From NCBI GenBank assembly GCA_032358255.1, contig JAULBX010029046.1:1-64000 (forward strand): a stretch of DNA of 64,000 nucleotides. The letters are read 5' to 3'. The position numbers were made by a program, and so were the translations under genes. Shown here one piece after another: positions 58,725 to 64,000 of the stretch; the stretch's first letter is position 1, and each line of letters starts with the position of its first letter. Under the pieces are notes generated by a model. It saw nothing but the letters and a program-made list of their open reading frames with translations, was not told the DNA's origin and searched no databases. Origin of the DNA: Heterotrichella gracilis. Taxonomy: Eukaryota > Sar > Xanthophyceae > Tribonematales > Xanthonemataceae.

Positions 58725-61521
58725 ATGATGGGCCTCAACTATACACTCTCCGTATGGACAGCTTGGGTGGCAATGAGTTTGGCCGTTGGCCACGGCAGCG
58801 TTATCTTACAGGTGAGCTCGCGCTGGGCAACACGTTTGGTATATCGGTTCACTTCTGCTCAAGCGGGGTTGGTTTCGCAAGTTGACTAAAATCCTCATGA
58901 CTAACACACGTTGGGTTCACCCTCAGACTGGGAACCTTACACTGGACCCCTTCCCTGACATGCCCGCTGACTTTGGTTCCAGTATTCCAGACAGTGGCAG
59001 GCAAGGCTTGTTGGTGGTAAGTACTCAATACAGGGTGTGCACCAAAGCGTGTGCATATGCATGCATATGTGGGAGCTCTTGGGCAAGTGCACCGCCTTGC
59101 GCAGACTCAGAACGGGTCTATCTTTTGCACCTTGAGCTTCAAATTGCCTTGACATTGTTCAACAGTTGTTGTGCCAGTGCCGAGGTTGCAACCACATACA
59201 CCTTGTTTGGGCACACAGGTTGCAGACCCCGAAGACGGGTGTTCGCCATTGAGGAACGCTGTGGTTGGGCCGTTTATCCCACTCATTGTGCGCAGTCAGA
59301 AGGTTCCCAGCAACTGCACTTTCGATGTCAAGGTACGATGAGGTGGCATGCTGCAATGAAAATGCGGAAAATACTTTATATGGCGCAACACAGCGCAACA
59401 CGCATATACTTGCTTTTTTTATTTTTATATGATGTTTTGTCCATCAACATTCTTGTAACAAATATCCTGGCATTCATGGTGTACGTTCAGACGGTTTCGT
59501 TCCCTCATGCCATTTGTGTTCACATGAGCGCAGTAGGCATGAGCAGCATGCATAAGTAACAGTGTGGCACAGTACTGGCGGGCACCAATGGTTTTCTGCA
59601 GCGACGTGTGGCACACTGCAACAGAATAGCTTGTAACACTTTGCTGGTGGTCAATATAATCACGGATTTGTCCTGTGCAGGTGCACAACGCCGAGATGGC
59701 GGGCGCAGTGGCGGCAATAATATACGACGATGTGTATGAGTCGCTCATCATCATGTCCAAACCCATAGACCACGCAGACCCAGGCATCCCCGCCGTGTTT
59801 GTGACGCAGCGGACGGGGATCCTGATGAAGAAGCTGATGACTCCGGGTGTCACATGGGTCTTCATTACTCCAGTGAGTACATAGAGGGATCACTGATCGC
59901 TTGCATTTTGCATATCGTGATCAGCGGTGTCTTATATAATCCCTGTGGATCTCCTGCACTCTTTGGTCGGCATGTTGCATGCCGATTTGCTGAGCCTTGC
60001 CAGTTTGCATGCTGACTCATGGTGGTCCATTGACAGATCTCGGAAGCCGCTTGGATCTCGATGCTGCTCAGTTCATTTGCCGGAGTGCTGGCGGTGGGTG
60101 TGGTGGTTGCGACCTTCTACTTCATACGCCGCCATCAAGTGCGTGCGCTGCCCACCCGCATGGGGTACAGCATGATGTCCACTCGCCCAGATGGCATGTC
60201 AGCAGCTGAGCTGCGGGCGCTGCCTGTAGTCATCCACGAGCCCCACCATCGGACTCATGAACCGGGTACGTTTAGGGTTTAGGGTTTGTAAGGGGTTAAT
60301 TATTGTTAACACTGCCAGCGCCATTGGTGTTGGTTGGGTGATGCATGACGCAGACAAACGCTGTGTGGGATGCACTTGGTGTACGCTGGTGACTGATACC
60401 TGGTGTTTTGGTCGCAGACGACATCGAGATTGGGTTCAGTGACAGTGACAGTGATGGGAGCCACATTGGGCGCAAGGGCGGGGGCACACTGAAGACCTGC
60501 GCCATATGCATCGAAGAATACAAGTACGCCTCCTTTACATTTACTGCAGTTCCCCTACATCATTCAGGGGTGGACATGTGCCTTGCCATGGCATGTGATC
60601 TCTGGATACTGTGTCTAATATATAGAATGCGTGGCAGAATCTGCATGCATGCTGATGCAGTATAATACCATTGCAGGGAGGGCGAGAAGCTGCGCGTGCT
60701 CCCATGCAAGCACCGCTTCCACATGGAGTGCATTGACCAGTGGCTCTCACAGCGGAGGCCGCTGTGCCCTGTGTGCAAGCACGACGCCACCCAGCCTCTG
60801 ACAAGCGATTCGGAGGGGGAGGAGGAGGAGGATGTGCAGCAACAGCCAAGGGTGCCGTTTGCCCAGCAGATTGCAAGGTAGGGACCGAGCTGGTGTGCCC
60901 CAATGCATTGCACAGCAGGGTGGTCTACAGATACCACGAGACTTCAATTTTTTAAAGCTTATGACGATCCTCCTGGTGATGCAATGAGGATGTGGTGCTG
61001 TATGCTATTAGTCTAGAGCGCTGGCAGTTATTCGGAGGTTGCAGGGGCCATTGCTGGCTGTCCAATGCTGATTGTGAAGCTGTCACATGTCCAGCTAGTT
61101 ATTAAATAATTTACATGCATTCCAGCAATACAGCCAGATTAGCAGTCGGTCTGTTACATGCCCAGCTAATTTCAATGTTGTGTGCAGGCTGCTGTCGTTG
61201 CCGTGGACCCGCCCTGTCCCCATCTCGCCTTCACCTCAACAAGGGCAGCAGGCAAGCTCCAGCGCACAGAGAGGGTTTGCCCCAGAGTCAGCTACACCCG
61301 ATAATTTTCCCGGTATGCATTACACTCGCCGCATGGCTCAGGCTGTAGCAGTTGCTGCTGCGGATGATGGTGATGCTGGTGCCGATGGTGGTGAAATCAC
61401 TGCTGCACCTGAACCTGTGGACCCCAATGATCCTGGCACAGCAGAGGTCATGGGTGTGGCGGCATCAGCTGGTGTGGCGCCGCGTGTTGGACAAGCTGCG
61501 GCCAGCCTGCCCTCTGGGTGA
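58725..61521 (+). CDS. PA-TM-RING E3 ubiquitin ligase (RNF13/RMR type)
   Basis: Eight exons (58725-58811, 58927-59016, 59219-59332, 59681-59872, 60037-60265, 60418-60523, 60677-60877, 61188-61521) encode 450 residues. Order: signal peptide (about 1-24, core [17 protein letters not shown]); protease-associated lumenal domain ([26 protein letters not shown]); one membrane span around 167-190 ([20 protein letters not shown]); an acidic Ser-Asp stretch; a RING-H2 finger from Cys265 (CAICIEEY, then [16 protein letters not shown] and CPVC); and a long, mostly disordered Ala/Pro/Gln-rich tail. All eight zinc ligands are present. In animals and plants such proteins sit in endosome/vacuole or secretory membranes, as ubiquitin ligases (RNF13) or vacuolar sorting receptors (RMR). 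Which applies here is not decided by sequence. Confidence 0.93.
60270..60289. repeat. TTTAGGG repeat four bases after a splice donor
   Basis: Nearly three perfect units inside the intron that follows the exon ending at 60265. Confidence 0.85.
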
Positions 61522-62652
61522 ATGGAGCTGTTGTAATGGGGGGGAGGGGGAGGCTTTTGCCCTGGTGTGGGGTCATGATGTGCTGCCCTTTTAAGGCTTA
61601 TGTTCATCAGGAGCATGTATTGTTATGTGTAACCATAGATTAGCAGCTTTGCATAGGCCAAAGCAGACTTTCAAACAACAATGTTGCAGGCCGATTGGCG
61701 AGTTCTGGGAAATCTTGATTGTCGGGCATCCCTCCGTGCAGGAACCCATTCCCGATTTTGCAGTGTTGTCACATGTTGATCATCAGTGGGGCTTGTACAT
61801 AAGGATTTTGTCATCATTTCATAGTCACTGCTCAAAGGTATGACATATCATATGTATGTCACATATGTGGAGGGTTGCGCAGTAAGGTATACCTCCCAAG
61901 TTGAAAATGCGGTTGAAAAAACCATTCACCCTATTGTGATGCACCACACACACATGCATTTTTAGCACCTAGTAACAGTGGTGGCATGACAATGTGTGAG
62001 TGCACTACTGAAGCAGGTGTGCAAAGCATGCCGCATTTGTTACACTGCAGCCCGTGGCGTTAATTGTAAAGCATGCGTGATGTGTGATGTGTAATGCATC
62101 GTGTTTATACAATAAAGTCAACCTTCGCTTGGTTACTAATGTTATCAGGCTTGGTAGGGTACAGTGTGCTACCTTGTATCAGCCCAGCACTGCTGAGCAG
62201 GCGTGTTCACTGCTGCCCACACCTGGAGGGTCATGCCCTTGCCAACATGGCATTGCCCTTGCCAATGGCACACAATGGCAAGTAACATCAGGTGGGGAAT
62301 GCCTGCAGGCAGACTGCAGTGTATTTACTCAACTGGAGGGCTGCAGACGTTAGCTAGCCCCGGGGCCAGTCTGTGTCCATGTATGCGCTCGTCAGGCGGT
62401 TCAATGAGGGGGACCCAGTTCACCACCCGGCAAGGGTGTGATAATATGGCACTAAAACCCTGCAAGCCTCACTGGCCCAGACACATGCCGTTGATGGATT
62501 CACAAAAGCATCCACGCAAATACTGTGGACGACTGACCTCGCACATATATATGTATGCGAGTGTTTCTCGAGACTGTAACATAGGCTTGGAGGGATTGGA
62601 CGTAAAGCTGCGCAGAGCACGCTACTGGATGTGCCAGTGACACAGCCACAAC
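61522..62652. other. RING gene 3' UTR and dynein promoter
   Basis: No coding exon. TGTAA occurs at 61532-61536 (probably too close to the stop) and 61628-61632. Confidence 0.5.
61628..61632 (+). terminator. Candidate TGTAA poly(A) signal for PA-TM-RING gene
   Basis: 107 bases after the stop codon, on the sense strand. Confidence 0.35.
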
Positions 62653-63827
62653 ATGGCAGACGCCAGGGTTGCGTGGATTGCCGTCAAGGTGCCAAATAGC
62701 TAGTACCCTTTTAATTGGCGAATGATGTAACCCACCTGAGGCAGTGCGCTTCTAACCATGTTCCTGCCACTTGCAGCTTTCGGAGGCTTTCGGGTGTGCC
62801 ACCGCATGTGCCGAGCGACAAGTCTTGTAAGTCCTTGACTGGCTTGATGTGGCACAAAAGAGCACTGCCCAAAACGCCATTGTCAACCAACTGTCTGTAT
62901 TGCACCGTCCAGGAAATGCAAGGAAGAAGTTTTTGCATTTTTTGAGCCCTCTGGACCACAGAGCCTAATTTGGTGTGCTCAGGTTCGCCAATGCACACAT
63001 TTCCCTCCCAGGCACTGCGGCCATTCAGTGGCTCGGTGCAATACAGTGGTTCACAAGTTGTTTGTTTGCTTCCAGTTTGTTTGCTTCCAACCTGGCTGCT
63101 GCTTGGTATCTTCTTGTCTGTCTAAGTTGGGGCTAGTGTCAAGTGTGTGGCCTTGCACAGGTTGACAGGGCAGCAACCGAGTTGCAGACAAAAGATGCCC
63201 CTATCAGTCTATATCTACCAACGGTAAGAATGGGTAAATAGCCCTCAGCAGACTGCTGCCCTACTCATGCAAGCACTTGCATTGCATTCCTAACTTTGGG
63301 GCGGTTAGCCCAATTTTTTGCCAAACTGCCCTGCCCAGCAAAGCGCACAGCAACCATGAAGTAGACTTGCAAAACGATGCACTCTTGAGCATATGTGATA
63401 CATGAAGCATGCTAACACTTGTACTGGCAACATGAAAAATCATCTTGTTGTATAGCCTTCGCCCCTGCATGTGGCAGTCCCACAGGCATCTGCTTTCCTC
63501 ACTGCAAGTGTAATACATGTGGGCACTGCATCCCCATTTGCACCCTGTGCCATCGCACTGCTGAGTATAAGTGATGGATAAGAATTCACTGCTGTGCCAT
63601 GGAACGACCAGGACAAGCTCCCCACCGGTTGCCAAGCGGCATACATTCTGCGAGCCAACCCGAGGGGTGTCAGCGAGAAAGCATGTGAGCAGGATATGCT
63701 GTTTGGAGAGGTGGTGCCAGAAGGCCTGGATGCAACGCGGGTTCTCCTGGCTGAACTATTCCTGCCTGCACTGCAAGCCCAGAGCAACCTTCATGGGGCT
63801 GAAGGATACACCGTGGAGTTCTTCCAG
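62653..63827 (+). CDS. Dynein heavy chain, N-terminal exons (continues past window)
   Basis: Six exons keep phase: 62653-62688, 62777-62826, 62913-62982, 63161-63223, 63486-63507, 63583-63827; 162 residues so far. The ATG opens MADARVAWIAVK, the style of axonemal dynein heavy-chain starts. VFAFFEPSGPQSLIW, GCQAAYILRANPRG and the segment from DMLFGEVVPEGLDAT to LLAELFLPALQAQ match the N-terminal tail (DHC_N1) that dimerises and binds intermediate chains. These motors bend flagella. The motor domain is off the window. The 22-base exon at 63486 was inferred only to link phases, and the acceptor at 63582 is purine-rich, so that join is the weak point. The first donor (gtgcca) is also poor. The dynein type is not decided. 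Confidence 0.75.
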
Positions 63828-64000
63828 GTGAGGCTCCATGCATATAATACCCTAAAACCCTAAACCCTAGATGCGTGCAGCACAGCAGGGCAAGCAAAGC
63901 AGGGCGAGCTAGCTGCACAGGGAAACTCTACATTGTGCTAAGGGGAACATGCCCGGCAGAAATGATACCCTGTATCATACTGAGGTGCAGCGTCCATTGC
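63828..64000 (+). other. Dynein intron to window end, with CCCTAAA units
   Basis: Starts with a good donor (gtgagg). CCCTAAA-type units lie at 63850-63869. No further exon is visible before the window ends. Confidence 0.6.

Overview
This is nuclear DNA from a photosynthetic, probably flagellated green alga. A chlamydomonadalean (Volvox/Haematococcus-like) chlorophyte fits best, but the species cannot be named from sequence alone. Reasons: nearly every gene is split by many short GT-AG introns; the gene set mixes plastid proteins (pyruvate phosphate dikinase, the biotin carrier of plastid acetyl-CoA carboxylase, a plastid DUF1279 membrane protein) with green-lineage nuclear factors (topoisomerase VI subunit A, a BRE1/HUB ubiquitin ligase, TVP23/ECHIDNA) and an axonemal-type dynein heavy chain; introns carry plant-type TTTAGGG telomere-like repeats; and TGTAA, the chlorophycean poly(A) signal, lies downstream of several stops.

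Layout. 25-6956 (+): PPDK, lacking only its 5' end. 8372-10571 (-): a secreted Ala/Ser/Gln-rich, silk-like repeat protein. 11854-18483 (-): BRE1/HUB RING E3 ligase. 18484-21255: a repeat-rich gap with a 121-bp-arm foldback, two direct repeats and one orphan membrane-protein exon. 21256-25366 (-): TOP6A. 26283-29673 (-): BRX1. 30460-34126 (+): pinin. 34612-35484 (-): intronless BTB/T1 plus zinc-finger-like protein. 36359-37576 (+): DUF1279/FAM210-like plastid protein. 39198-40891 (-): ARF GTPase. 42119-43436 (-): TVP23. 44025-51532 (+): a 1483-residue tail-anchored golgin. 52249-54922 (+): plastid BCCP. 56612-58155 (-): plant-type phosphatase/phosphoglycerate-mutase-like protein. 58725-61521 (+): PA-TM-RING ubiquitin ligase. 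62653-63827 and beyond (+): dynein heavy chain N-terminus.

There is no operon-like logic. Three genes in the middle serve the Golgi (ARF, TVP23, golgin), with TVP23 and the golgin divergent from a 588-bp gap. Exon models were built by joining splice sites so that reading phase is kept and family motifs stay intact; every model closes in frame except the BCCP 5' end.

The most unusual signal is genomic. Short direct copies of exon ends, each spanning the splice junction, recur inside the neighbouring introns of at least five genes (PPDK, BRE1, TOP6A, BRX1, golgin), often beside TTTAGGG-like repeats. The silk-like secreted protein, whose introns fall on repeat boundaries, is the most unusual gene product.
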